DNA of 64,000 nt, from assembly GCA_028532985.1 (NCBI GenBank), contig JANCIK010000002.1:3472001-3536000 (forward strand), given 5' to 3'. Source of the DNA: Stropharia rugosoannulata. Lineage: Eukaryota; Basidiomycota; Agaricomycetes; Agaricales; Strophariaceae. The translations under genes and the position numbers were made by a program. The notes under the pieces are model-generated. The model saw nothing but the letters and a program-made list of their open reading frames with translations, was not told the origin of the DNA and did not search any database. Of this stretch, positions 12,120 to 26,030 are shown one piece after another (the first letter of the stretch is position 1; each line of letters begins with the position of its first letter).

Positions 12120-15000
12120 ATGCGTCGACCTCGGCGGTGCAGCGGGAGTGAGTACCTTTGATTTACATACCATTTGATTGACACTTTATCGATTCATGCT
12201 TCCTACAATAAGCTTAACATTGCGCAGATATTGGAGTGTCAAAAGTTGCACCTAGTTCAAACAACAGAACAACACAACGCGCAATTTCAATATACCAGGT
12301 CATCTATCAATTCGAATTCATAAAGAGAGCGCGTGAATAATTGAATAATACTATACAACAGCGGCAAAGTTTTGGGAAAATAGAACATAAGAGCAGCTTG
12401 TTTTTTCTCGGGTGTTATTTTTATGCACGCTCGACACTGCGATATAAATAGAACGTTCGTAATACATAGCACCGTATGGCTTAGGTCTGACTGCTGCCCT
12501 AAGTGTAAGTTGATGAGTTGTTGATTTGGCCATGAGCCTTGCAGCGCAATCGGAGGTCTTAGATAATTGTCGTTTCTGCCTCTTATATATTAGATGGCCG
12601 TAATATCCCGTAGTGACAACAAACAGCATGTGTAGGTTTTATGCTAGAGTAACATCTTTAAGCGCTGTCAGGTCGAACCTGGGGAAGGCCCTTAAAGTAC
12701 CTGTACGATACACAGGAGGTGTAGGACCGTGATTCCGGGGCAGAGTAATCGAGGAAAGAGGCGCATTCACTGTAAGTAACAGATTGCGTACATGCTAGAC
12801 AACAGTATGTATGTATTTAAAAGAGGGAAATCAGAAGGTCCTACTCACATAAAGAGTGCGTTATTAGCAAACAAGTACTTTATGGCAAAGATAAACTTTG
12901 AAGCCTTAGAACCTCGCTTGATTTAATTGACTCAAAGATGTGTAGGCTTTGTTGAGTTTTTGATGCAAATGGGACGTTATGACGATTACTACATGCAGAA
13001 AACCGGAGTTGAGATTTACTGGAGAGTGGTCGTTAATCTCGCACTATCTATACGTTGTTCTATGCATATCGCTACATGGAAACACGCCTCAAATAAGTAA
13101 AGTCTTGTCGCAAGGAAGTCGTCCCCACTTAGCATAGTCGAAGCTCCGGCATCGTTTGTTGGTTGCTACAGGCTCGTTGGTATTGTGCCCACGCAGTCAT
13201 TGGCCCAGTGAGAGAAGGTGTAGATTAAGAGTGCAGACGTCTGATGGAGATAACCACATATCTACATGCCACCGCCGTTGGCCTCCGGGGATTTGATGAA
13301 AAGGTACATGGATCAAACTCCATTTTGATCCTTCAAAATTGTGGCATGAAGATCCCTGACGATCTTCTATGCCTGCAGGCATACGCTCCTTGCACTACCC
13401 TAGATCAACATGGACAGGAATTAAGTCTCCGGAGAGGCAGTTTCACAAAAAAAAACTTGGTTGTGGCATGCATTGCCTTCGAGTATCATTGCACTAGTCC
13501 ATGCACTACTCGGATATGCGCAGGTTGCCACGTCCCGTCATACGGGTTCTGCTTCTGCTTCTTTCTCTGATAGGAAGCTTGTGTTGGGTTGAGCAAACGA
13601 AAGAAGAAGTGCATCGTTCCAGATTCTGTGAATCTAGTCAATAAACCGAGGCACAAGCGCCGTGGAAATCACAGGAGAGCGGCCGGTATCTAGGACTGAT
13701 TTGGGACTGATGGTACGCATTTGGATTCCTGAAACTCTGATAGGGACCTTCCTTTTCCAGCTGATGAGATCAAGGCATCATTTTGTGGGGGTCTATGAGA
13801 TGTTGTTACTTTAGGGCATTGTGTATTTCTGCTAATGGCCGAGAATAATACGCTCTTCAGGGTCGATGTGCTTTGAATCAGGCAGGTGACTGGAAATGCT
13901 CACATCCCAATATCGCAATGTGGGTGAGGGTCACGTCATAAAGGGTCCGAAGTGTGGGTGCCTCGTGATGGGCGCTAAATCAAAAAATTAGATTGTCACT
14001 ATTTGTCCCAGCCAATGTACACCGCTTTTAGAGACAGTAGATTTTGATTATCTCTCTAGTAGCAGATAGCTTGCTCACTGATTTCTTTTTTTTGGGCCAT
14101 GGGTAAAGATCATCACCGGCAGACCTGCTTCGCGTTGTCTTATCACTGACTTCTTGAAATTGCGGTGCGCACAGTTACCTTATGGGCCTTGTACCGACAC
14201 TAGAAGTGCGGTGGACGTCCGCGAGAGTGCCTACCATACAAGTTGCACATCGCCACTACGTGAGAGTAGAGACGATCAAGCGTGCGGTGTCAGAAAACAA
14301 GGTTCATTCCGTCTGTCGGTGAGTAGTATCCGTAGAGATGCAACAACTCCCGGCGACGCTGTAATGCAGAGGGCGCACTCGGCGGGTTTCTGTCGGCAAA
14401 TAAGGCTTGTTCCTTCTATTCCTTCCATATGAAGTGGAGACCTTGATTCAAAAGCGATGAATTGATACAACTCTGTCATGATATCTCTCGCTACATACTA
14501 AGAAGAAGAAGAATAGCTGATACAGGCCGATTGAGTGATTTCCAAGTCACATCGAAACTGTTCTACTCCTGAGCATTGTCCACGGTGTTTATTTAGCATT
14601 TAGCTTTGGTGTATGAGATGCTAGCCACTGAGAGAATATTCAGGAGGATATTCCAACGGCTTTGAAATATTTGTGATGGGAGTGATTATTCTATCCATAC
14701 CTTCTGTCCTATGTGACAGTGAGACTATATTTTTGATCCAATATCGGTCAAGCCTCTGTTTTTTGTTCTCTGCCTTCTTCTCAGACCTGTTGTTAATCTA
14801 CATCTTGTACACATAAGACGACATGGATGAGAGTGAACACATCCGAAAGCGAACAGAAGTGCTCAATGAGGGCGCTTAAGGTGGCAGGTGACCAGATGTG
14901 CATTTTTAGCGCGTGAGCGCTTGATTGCCCGAGCTTCCGAGGCCGGCGCGGTGGCGTCACCTCAGATCACCCCAGGGAAGTAATTATACAGACCTTGAAG
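12120..15000. other. Gene-poor flank, ordinary composition
   Basis: Moderate-GC DNA with no reading frame I can support on either strand. The longest frames are about 110 codons without domains or joinable exons. It forms the left flank of the large gene-free interval. Confidence 0.5.
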
Positions 15001-18000
15001 GCCACCTCGTATGTATTCTGGCTCTCAGAAGGCCTCAGAGATAACCATTAACCAGAGAAACATTACAATTAATAATCAGGTTCATTGTGGCACTGTATCA
15101 GACTCGCACAGATAATCAAGCACAGGCTCAAGCCTCCACAAAACGCTGGTGAAACATATTGGCTGCGTATATACTAAATGATCGCAGAAAAAGAATCAGA
15201 CTTCCATTGGGAAGAAGGGCGTGTATCTATGGCGGACGAGATAAGGCGTCTTTTCTTCTCACCGCTCCGTCGAGGGGGAGGGGGCGATGTAGGCTGACAT
15301 CGAGTTTCAAGAGCCCCGAAATGCGCTCCTGTAAATTCCTGGGAGCATATCAGGCTGATGCCCTCGTCCGCCCGTATTTTTGGCTGGCCTATCCGTTCCG
15401 TGGGTGCGTTCTCGATGCTATGTGTTTCGTGCGCTTATATTATCCCGCGTGATCCTATACTCTGTGCTGGGTTCTATACTTTGTGATCAGAGCTGTTAAT
15501 AGACTATGTGCTAATTAATATTCTATTTATCGACCAGTTATCCTAAACGTTTGCGGCTTTACACCATCACGGGTGCACAGGCACTTGCGTTGCATATTGG
15601 CGTGGGTGATCCACGATGGGCGATCCCACAAGCGCTATCAGCGTTGTGTGGGCGGGCGAACGAGTACACATTGGTGCGCGTATACTATGTCTGCACACAA
15701 CTGCCTTAACGAGGATGTGGACGAAGCACTGGGACAGATTAAGACAGATAAAACCCGTGGTCAGACGGATGCAGTCAATGTATTCAATTTAAGATTCGAG
15801 TGTGCATTTCGCAGTTTCCGGTGAATCTGATCAGATCCCTGGTACGTCTGTAAATATCCAGCGAGGGGTGGCCTGCGATCTCGGAGGCTGCTCGATATGC
15901 GGTCCGCAGGAGCGATGGCTACCAGTGGCATCCATCCATCGCGCACCGCGTTCAATGTAGTGGAATGCGTTCCCACCCAGAACGATAAATAAACTCGAGA
16001 GGCGCACACGCAGAAGCAGACGTCATTGCAGAAATGGCTCTGATGATCATGTTTCCTGAGAGAGTTTCAGGCGCGCGCAGCGCATAGCGTCTATTATCGA
16101 CGCGGTGCGCTCCTTCTCTCGCAGGCCGGGCACGGCAGGATGGCCACGGGACCTGTGGTGCCGTCCACACTGGTGGCAGCGAGTGACGCACTGAGAAGCC
16201 GTTTGTCCTGAGACGCTATGAGTTTCGCGTTTCAGCCTCCAGGTTGCGACTTGTCCTGCCCGACGACGACTGATCAGTAGAAGAAGAAGAAGGCTAGGCC
16301 CAGATATGTCTGTCTCTCATCTCGATATGATATGTCAGGCTTCACAGAATTGGAAATCTTTTTGTGGAGGCGGCAGGCGCGCCAACTCCGTCAGGCGCCG
16401 TCATTCGTCGTATTGGCTCTTGTATAGAGCATGCCAAATGCGATACGAGTGCATATTGACTCGGAATGACTGACAAGGGCGCGGTATATGTCATTGCGTT
16501 CTAGAATAGCGGAGACTTGTAATTAAACTTGAGGCATGGGAGCAAATCCGCGCGGTGACGCTGTCCAAACTCCATACCTCGGGCGCCAAGCAGTTGAATA
16601 CTCTGCCCGTGCATAGTGAAGGTTCAGTGCACGGCAAACGGCGAAGGGAAAATGGCGGCGAGTGCGCCGGGCAGATAAGAATAGATGAGGAGCCCCTGGG
16701 CACGCTGGGCCGCAGGCGAGCTGCCGCTGAACCTCGGAGCGCTTGCGAGCGGCCTTTCCGCTGACTCGCTCCGCTTCTGCGTTCCCACTCCCCCACCCGT
16801 CGCAATCGCCAGCCGCCCTATTTTTGCATGAGGATGGTGCGCTCTGCGCAGAGGGTGTACGTACAGAGATATGGATATCCGCTGCACCGGGGTTTGCGCA
16901 CGGTACCAGCTGCGATAGCGGCTCAGATGGGTGTGCTATTTATAGAGGTACAGCTGAGGGAACTGCGATGACGCGCGGTTTATACTGGACTCTGCCTCGA
17001 GGCACATTCGGACCCGCGCGTAGCGGGACCCGACCTTCTCGATGCAGTAGTGGGTCTTTCAGAAAAGGTAGAAGTGCAATACATAGGCACTAGCAGGCGG
17101 CGCGGCTAGAATTTTCCGAGCGGCCATTGGGCACGGGGACGCTGGACCTGGCTCAGTTCGGGCAGCTACCTTGCCCACCTAACCCCCGCTGCACGCGTAC
17201 CTGTGCGAGCAGCAAGATCTGGAAGGAACGCATCCGTGGCGTCTGTGCTTCTAGCGGAGGGGCTCCTCCCGGGGAGCCAAGGCAGCGCCAAAGTTAATTA
17301 CACCAAAAAGTGGATACATAGAGTTGATTCTTCCAATTGTGTCCACAGCGTTGTCGCATTCATAGAAGCAGGCACGGGACGCCCGCGCACACCGGTCTGC
17401 ACACAGCAGCAAACAGACGGGCACAAAGGAGCGCCCAAGAAGCGCGGCTGCATTTTCTGAGGCTATCTTTAAGTTTAATGTATGCCCCCCAGCGGCAGGC
17501 GGACGCAGACGCACGGAAAAGGCACCAGCCGTGGGAAGACGCGCACGGGGACGCGCGCGGGGAAGCGTCAGGCCGGGCGCGGGGCGCGCTTCTCGCCCTT
17601 CCTGCGCGCCATGCGAGAAGGCCCCGATCACAGGTTCTCATACCGCCACAGCTCGCAGGCAGCAGTCTTTGTCGCACGTATATATAGAACACCCCGTATT
17701 CATTAATCCTGTCCGCCATTTTCCTGTATGCGTGGGATGCAGTCACATTATGTGTGTCGACAAGACGTGCGTGCGTGCGCGTGCGTACTGCCGTTCCGTT
17801 TCAATCTGCAGGATGGTTAATTATGGGTATTGGCCACATGCTTATTTTAGCTCTGGGGGTTCTTACAGGGACTCGCATATGAACTGTCAGATCGGCGCAG
17901 CCTCAGACGCGGACTCGGAGGGCGGTGCTGCGACCGACCGCGCCTTCCCCCTTCTTCTGCACGCTCTGCTCTTCTTCTGGTTTCGTCCAAGGCAGCGCGG

Positions 18001-21000
18001 CGCGTGGAGCATATCCTCCGCGGCTGGGCGTGCGCATGACCCACCACGCTGCGTGGCGTGGGCTGGGCCCTCGTCGCACTGGGCAAAGCGCCGGGGGCGG
18101 TGAGCTACTCGGACTCGGTATCATTACTGTCAGCGCTAGTCTGAGCTTATCTCTCCTGTGCTGTGCGTCCATGTATGCAGACCAACGGCGGGCTGAATGT
18201 ATCATTCAAGTATAGGCGCTGGGAACCTCGAAGCAGATCCGCGAAAACTGAATATTGAAGAAGCAGCAAGCGGTGCACTTGAGTCGCCCTGCCTCGCCTC
18301 CGTAGGTGCTTCGTGGGGCTGCGCTGCAATCGCTGCCGATGTGTGCGAGGGAGGGCCATGGGGGCGTACGTTATTCCGACAATATATTCATCTCCACAAT
18401 AGAGCCAATAACGTCAATCCTTTTAGTACCAATTGTCTGTGGATGCATGCCCCAATGCCACCGGTGTGACTAACACAACTGCACCCTGGTCCTGTCCGGC
18501 CGCTCTATCTGACAGGCCCCATTCCGGATGGATAGCCATCGGTGCTTGGCCAGGCTTGCTGGCAGGCGTGCTGCCGCAACTGCATGAAATAGGATGTGGG
18601 GGAGTGTTATCGTCGTCGGCGCTATGAATTCCGTTGGCGTCCTTTCCGGCGCCGTTAACGTACAATTGGTGTGCATTGGCAAACTAATCAGTCCGCGGAG
18701 ACAACTTGGACTCTACGCAGCGAGTTTGTTATCTGCCTATCTATCCAGTGCGAACGTGAATACCTATCGACCCAAGCACCCGTCCATGCCACCATCCGTG
18801 CCCCCGTCCGTCTATCCGTGTGTCCGTTCGTCCGTCTGTCTAGTGCTGTCAGTCAGCCTTCGTGTCACTATCCGTAGTTACTACCCAAGTCACATCTCTA
18901 CTCTATGCATCTGTGTCTATGTATAAAAACATAATGCAGTGGCACCCCCCCGGGGCTGAAACCCAGCACAGGCGGGCAGTGCCCGTGAGGATACCCATTT
19001 GGGAATGCACCAAATCCGGCGTCCTTGAACCGTCCACGACATCCATCACCCATGTCCACGTCCACGGGAGGACGTGTGCCGTGCTGCCTATTTTTAACAA
19101 GGTTGGAGGCCCCCCCCGCTGCAAATGCAGCAGGCAAACAAGATCTGTGCGCCGTTGCCATGTCCATCCAGGCAGAATCCGAAGCTGAGGCTGAACTTAA
19201 ACCTGAGACGGGGGCGCGCTTCAATACGTGGGCTTGTCCGGGTGAGGGGATGTATGTATTCAAGACTCAACAAAGCGAATACAAAGTCAGGGTGCATATG
19301 TACTCACCATGCGCCCAAATTCAATAAAAACGTTGATAGCTTATGAATCTGATGACCGGCCGTGCGGATGGCCAGGTGTACATTGCTGCGTTGCTGCGAT
19401 CGCTCTGTGCCCCCTTGTATCCCTTGAGCCAATAAAGCACAGATTGGGCACTCGTCTATGTCACTGTGTGTGTGTGTGGCGTCGCGGCGTCGTCCGTCGT
19501 CAGCTTGCATCTGGACACTGGCACTGGGTTCTCTTCCGTTGTGCTGGTCGTACCCTTGTACTTTTCCTACGCTTGTCTGTTTGCCAAAATTAACTGCATT
19601 GCAGGGCGCTTGAATTGCGATTAATGTAATAAAGCTCCCTCTACCTACGTAGTGAGTTATCTACGCGAAAAAGTGCACAGTGCAATGACTACATTGTGCA
19701 TTAAAGTTATTGCTCTCTAGAGGCCGAGTTGATGCCGGTGACGCTGATCCAAAATGGGCTCCTCTGTACATATCTGCCCCTGTACCATAGTATGTACAGA
19801 ACCTACATGCATACATGCCTATATACACAACGAACGCATTGATCCTGCCCACGCTCTTTTTACGTCGACCCATTAATTAAAGTAAGCACTGAGCCTGGCC
19901 CGTTGCCATGTACATCAAAGTTCTCAACGGCTCACGGGGATAGGGGATGGTATAATGGACACGGAGATATGTGGTACCTGCATGAGACATGTAGATGGGA
20001 TAGTCATCGTGCCACAAGTAATTATAAGCAATGGCTGGCAGATACCGACATGCCCAATGTCCGGAGCTGGATACGCTTGCGTGCGTGTATGAAGTCGCCA
20101 GCATCCCCGACGCGGTGCGGTACGCAACTACCGCTGTAGCCCAGCTTGGCTTAGCTCCGTGCGTTGCGCGTCCCATAGGTCCATGCCCGCTATGTGTGTT
20201 ACTATAAGCTTTTTCTGACGGGCGCTAGCGGTTTCTACATATTAGCTATGCGTTTCCGTCTCCAGTCATGTTTTACCTCCGTGTACGGGTTCTGGACCTG
20301 CCATATACACTACATTTGTTCCTGTCTGAGTATGCGCGCCCGCGGGTCCCCGCCCCGCTGTCCTATGTCTATCTATATCCCCATCCGCATTTGTCGCCCG
20401 CCCGGTGTCGGCGCCGTCGACGCTCAGCTTTTCTGATAGAAGAGCAAGCGTAAATAGAAAGCTGGCGAAAATAAAGCGCGCATGCGTTGGCCCGGGGTTG
20501 CGTCCTGTCCATCGGTCGGGAGGCGGGGCGGATCCGTTGGGTCGGCGGGCTAGTACTAGTAGCAGACTAGCAAGTGCCCATGGGGCGTAGGTGACACTGG
20601 CGTGACACCGCTGCGGCTCCTGGCAGATAGCGTATGTACGCGCGCACGCGCATCGCATTGTGTTGTGTTGCGTAACATTATTACCGTACGAACTATGTTT
20701 TAGCACGTAGCCTATATGACCAATGACTCTTTTGCAGGTGATATTTCACACATGCGCGTATTTGCCGCACCGCAACGGTGGTGATCCGGCAGCAGATCCG
20801 GGTGTCGGGCACGGAGTGCTCTGTGTTAAGCTTACTTACGCTTCACTAGCACTATTCAGTCCTACTACCAAGCTAAAATACATACACGGAGCCCCTTGCA
20901 TTTGCTCACTACAGTTGCTGACCTAGGACTGGCCTCGCGCTAAATCCAGCTTCAGCCCTAGCTCTAGCAATACTCGCTCATTTTCTCACGCTCCGCAAGG

Positions 21001-22592
21001 TTCCTGCGGTCACGGGCATGGGCGCCTAATCCGCTTGTCCAGACTTAGAGCAAAAGCCGCCGGTCGATGATGGCACGCCTCGCGACGGCAGCACGCCCCG
21101 TGCTCAGCGCACCCCGCCGTCCTCGAAGCTTCGCACGCACGCCTCGTTTAACCCCATCACGCCTGGTGTGGGTGTTTACTGCCATAACTACTATGGCGAC
21201 GCTCGCCGTGGTTTAGTAGTCCGCCATAATTAGCGTCATTTCAATTCGACGTGCTGAACGACGCCGAGAGGTTTGATATACTCGTGGACAGATTAAGCTT
21301 CTTTTTTCTAAATTCCCGAGGGCGCACATGGGCGCCTACGCGCCTGCTGCTAGTGTGTAGTGAATTGGCCTGATATAGCACCGCCGTACTCAGCGCACCC
21401 GCCCTCGTCGAGGCTTCGTGCTGCGTATCGCTGCCATCTGACACGCGCTGGGAACGGGTTGTGTGCTCTTATCACTTATCACGCACAAATGTGTTCCCCG
21501 GAGATGGTACCTGCGCAGCGCAGATACATCCATGCATACACCGCCGCCCTCCTCCAAGCCTCGACGGCCGTGTGCTCTACCTCCTGATGCAGCCGCTGCT
21601 AGCTTGTATTTTTCTGATATTAATTCATGGTTTCATCACCTGCATCTGTTCAGCTAACCGTGCAGGACTTCATCGAGCGCCAGTGAGAAAGATTGGAGTG
21701 TGGGTGTGTGAGAGAAGAGTTGAAGTTAAGTTTGAGGGTGCTTTTTCTTCTTTTCTTCTTTTTCTTTCAGACTTCCTTACGCCGCTGAGCAGGTCTGTGA
21801 AAAGGGGGGTTTGTACTGAAACCATCAGACATATGGTCTCGCTCCCACTCCCACTCCCTCCTACCCGCTGATCAGAAGGACCGGAGGACGCACGGGTGAA
21901 TGGATGAATGGATGGATAAGCTCCCCGCCTGAGAGAGCGTGCCCCGTCTGTGCCTGTCTTAATTAACAGACCATTTACTTCCGTTTGACTTTCTGTTTCC
22001 GTTTTTATTTGCATTCGCGATTGCGTTTCTGTTTTCTCACAAGTTGCTTATTCTTATTCTTATCCTTATCCCAGTCCTTGTTTCGTTCATCTTCTTCTTT
22101 TTAGCCGTGACTTGACCTTGACTTGATATGATACGATTGTCCGCCGTCTGATACGTCTTGTCTCGTATATTGCCGTGTTCCGCTAAGTAAGTGCGCCGAC
22201 GTGATGCATTTGGGCTAGCTCGAGTCGCTGCCTGCAGGACTCGCTTACAGGCGCGAAGCGAATAACGCACGACGGGCACACGGCGTTGGGCAGCGGGGAG
22301 GAGGGCCCCGGGGCAGGTTGCGGACACCATGCACGTAGTATGTACCTGATGTCAGCCTTGGATGACGCATGACTCTTCAGTGCATGCATGATTGACGGAG
22401 ACTACATCATGCTATTGACTTCACGGGCGTCTATCACGCCCCATATGCGGAGGCTGTTAAAGCACAGCTCCAGGCCGTATGGTGTTAGTCATTGGTTTAC
22501 CTTATTAGTACCCCACAGTACCCATGGTCCTGGGTATGTCTAAAGTGATAACTTAACGCGGCTGGAGGTTTAACAGTTGACATGAATAACAT

Positions 22593-22629
22593 CAAGAACA
22601 AAAACAAGAACAAGAACAAGAACAAAAAC
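22593..22629 (+). repeat. (AAGAAC)n-like microsatellite
   Basis: Imperfect hexamer repeat of AAGAAC/AAAAAC units, followed at about 22,638 by a short (ATA)n run. Confidence 0.8.
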
Positions 22630-23334
22630 GACCATGATAATAATAATAATATAAATGCTCACCCCCACCCACCCACGGGCGTGCGCAATTCGAAGACTCT
22701 CCGTTGAAAGGTGGATTGGATGCCACGCTGTGCTCTGCGAGGCAGGTATAGATATAGATATACATGCACTGTTATGTTATGTTACACTACGCTGTGCGTT
22801 CATAGACTAAGATAAGATAAATATACCCGCTTTGACGTGATGCGTTAATTCAAGTCACCAAGTACAATGCGGTGCGTTTTAACTTTACATACTGCCCAGC
22901 ACAAATCTTCCGGGGTGACTTCTACGAATAGAGGGCACCTACCACACCAGACCTGCCCACCTCGGGGCCCACAGCCCGTGACAGTGCTGATGACCTTTGA
23001 TTATTGATAGGTACTGCCCGCCACGATGGAAATTTTAAAATTTACCTATGATACTACGTACATACATACCTCACAATGCGGGAACACGAAGAGGGGGAAG
23101 CGAACAGTGAGGCGTAGGCGTAGGCATGGATATGGACATGGACATCTTGTGCTTATGAGACGCGGAACGGTGATGGCTCGTCGCCCGCCGGTGGGTGGGT
23201 AGAGGATCAACAGGCGGTGATCGCGCTCGAATGGGGTTGAAGGAGGGTGCTGGGTGTATATGATAATACTACGTAACGCGGCGGAAATTTTTCAGCGGCT
23301 TGGGGCACTATGGAATTAAACTCGTGAAGCGCTA

Positions 23335-23352
23335 GGATGGATGGATGGATGG
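23335..23352 (+). repeat. (GGAT)4 microsatellite
   Basis: Four and a half perfect GGAT units inside the GC-rich left arm. Confidence 0.85.
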
Positions 23353-23501
23353 AGATCGGCTGCGGAATAGATGGGACCTTACTGCCTTGGTTGCGCGGGT
23401 TTTTTTCTTATAGTTTGAGGTTGAGGTTTAAAATAATGTATGTATGTACGTAGCTGATACATGCGCCAGTGCAGTATGCGTAGACGCGTACTACTCCATG
23501 C

Positions 23502-23538
23502 GTATGTACGTACATACATACATATATACGCACGCACG
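23502..23538 (+). repeat. Composite GTAT/GTAC/CATA/CGCA tetranucleotide tract
   Basis: GTATGTACGTACATACATA runs into ATATATACG and (CGCA)n. The GTACGTAC core is self-complementary. Confidence 0.75.
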
Positions 23539-24617
23539 CGTGGGGTGGCGCCGGAGGGAGGTCGAATGAAGCATTTGTTGTCTGATGAGGACTCGGACTA
23601 GGATGATGGTAATTCAATTCGCCTGTATTTGTGGAGGTGCAGGCTCAGGCTTAGGCCCGTATATTCCGACTTTCCTTCCTACTCGACTCTCTGCGTCTCA
23701 CGTATTATATCACGTATCACTGCATATCACTGTTGTATCAAATTAGTGCCAGGATACCGCCTAGACTCGGAAAAAGCGGTCCTTTTACTTTTGCGCTCTC
23801 AAATTATTTCTGGGTGCGGGTGAAAGTGTCCGGTTTCTGGCTGGCAGACCTTGGACTTGGACTTGGACGTACGGTCGCTTTGTAGCACCACACCACACCA
23901 CAGTATATACTCGTTTGTCATACGCAGGCAAGGAGTAGGTAAGCACGCTGACCGACTAGGTGCATATAGTACCCGCGTATTAGTAGTATCTGACGCGCGT
24001 AAGTATAATCATATGCATGTGCGACTGCCCGATATGGGCAATGACACCACTGTTACCAGTCAGGGCCCAGTCAGCACCTTTACCTCCGGTCCCGTCGCAA
24101 TATAATAAATAATAGATCCTACATCATCGTCCCCACTCACACTCGCGCTTGCACTTTATATATATCAGATCATCGCTCCCATGTTGTAAGGTTACTATAC
24201 TTGACGTGCAGAAAGAAAATTTCCAGCCATCTAGCTACACATCACCCGAACAAGGTTCGCGTCTCTTGAATTTGTTCCATCGTAGTCTTAGCGAGGCCGT
24301 TGATCGCTATGCAGGTGCAATTATCTGACTTGAAGTCGTGAAGGGTGCACAAAATGGCTTGAGTGATAAGACGGTGCGGGTCCGCGAGGGGGCTGTATGT
24401 ATGTACTCTATGTATGTATGTACATCAATCCACGGTGACCGTTGAGCGCTAGCTGCCGCGTGCGTACGAGGCAGGCAGTTATTAGGTGTAGTACGGTCGG
24501 TGCGGTACGGTGCATATATGCACAGTGCGGCGGCTTGCAAGCAAGGAAGCACGACCTAGAGTGCCCGATAGAATAGGCAATGGTACCACCGTTTAGTTAG
24601 TACCAACCACCAGCGTC

Positions 24618-24642
24618 CGCCCGCCCGCCCGCCCGCCCGCCT
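24618..24642 (+). repeat. (CCCG)n tract followed by CTGT/CCGT-like tetramers
   Basis: Six CCGC-type units followed by degenerate TGTC/CCGT tetramers to about 24,683. A similar degenerate CCGT tract lies at about 18,780-18,840. Confidence 0.8.
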
Positions 24643-26030
24643 GTCTGTCCTTCCGTCTGTCTGGAGTCTGTCCGTCCGTCTGTAGGCGGTAATTTAAATT
24701 TTTTGGTAAGTAAATCAGGTCCTGTATCATCACCTCCCGCTTGCACTTGCGCTTGCACTTTCAAATCAGATCGTGGACCGTGGACTACTTATGTATCGCT
24801 CCCATCCGCACTTGGACGCGTACAAATTGTACGTTATGTATTTGACTTGACTTCCAGCCACACATTATTCGACGGGTCGTACAGTGTATATTCAATAGCG
24901 GTTGACTAAGTTCTATAATATTATCTGATGACACTTACTACTCGCTTTGTGCGGTGCTTGCTTTGATGTATAGCGGAGGAGTATAGCCACTTTACAATAC
25001 CATCGTGCGGTAGTAGTTAATTAGAACTGTTCGTGCGCGCTGGTTTGTTTTTTGACATGCATTGCTCCTGCCTGTCCCGTTTACGTTGCATGCGTTGTAA
25101 TGTGTCTATGAGTGCGTGCCTGTTCCGCCTCTATCTGGTTCTCATGCTAAAGTTCGGACCCGTGCAGTTTGTGTTCGCCTGTGTGTTCGGGGTGGTGGTG
25201 TGTGCCTGCACTTGTCCGACGGTGTCTGTCAGTGTGTGTGTGCGGTCGTCATGGATGGAGCGAATAACGTCGAGGCCGTAGAAAGGAAACGGAGGCTGGG
25301 TCGGACGACGAAAGATGAAAGATGATTATGATGATCGACGTGATTTGCGAACGGGCATGAAGTGATACATTTACGAGTGCGAGTACGAGTGTATGTGTAT
25401 GTTACTGAGAGCGCTAGTAATGCTATTCGACTTTCTTTTTTTTCTTTTTTTTTTATTAAAAAAAAATCAAAGAATAGAATAGAAGAAAGGAGTCTAGTCG
25501 GTTCCACGATATGGGCGCTTAGGTTAAGCGTCTGTCCGTTTGTTTGTCATCCGAATCCGAACCCGAGTTGCATTAGGGCTTGATTAGTTTCATTGATTTG
25601 AATAACCAACTTGGTTGACTCGGTGAGTCGGGGGGCATGAGAGCGCGAGTGGTGATCAAGGTACACGGACATGGATGCGCTCCCGCGTGGACGGCGGAGG
25701 GCGTCGCTCTGAGTTTGGGGGGGCGCACGCAGGAAGAGGGGAAGGGGAGGGTGATGCGCGTATTAGATTGGAGGCATGTGATGAAGGAAGGGGACGGGGG
25801 AGGACAAGAGCGGGCGTGTGAGCGGGGAGCCCCTAAGAGGGAGAGACCCCCCGTTGTGCGCCAGACTGGTGGGTCGTGTTTGAAGGGGGCTAGGTGGTTG
25901 GGGTCACGGGAGCTGGGGTCTTTTGTAACCCCGTATGGAAGAGCGATGGATCTGCGATGTGGATCTGAGTGGAGGGCGGAAAAGATTTGAAAAGGGCGAG
26001 GGCGAGGAGATGTGAAGACGACAGACCAGC

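Larger units (their letters stand above)
15000..26030. other. GC/CpG-rich gene-free domain, left arm upstream of the GATA gene
   Basis: GC rises between about 15 and 16 kb and stays high with AT-rich islands. The stretch 17521-17580 holds 11 CpG in 60 bases by direct count. Numerous frames of 100-190 codons exist on both strands, but they overlap each other, lack domains and look like the long open frames expected in GC-rich DNA. Degenerate tetranucleotide repeats are common. No gene, tRNA or transposon was recognised. It probably holds the regulatory sequence of the GATA gene. Confidence 0.55.

Noticed and set aside
12655..12720. GGTCGAACC-like T-loop candidate
   Set aside because: No cloverleaf can be built around it.
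17531..18103. 190-codon frame in the GC-rich left arm
   Set aside because: Arg/Ala/Pro-rich, overlapped by open frames in several other registers; typical chance frame in GC-rich DNA.
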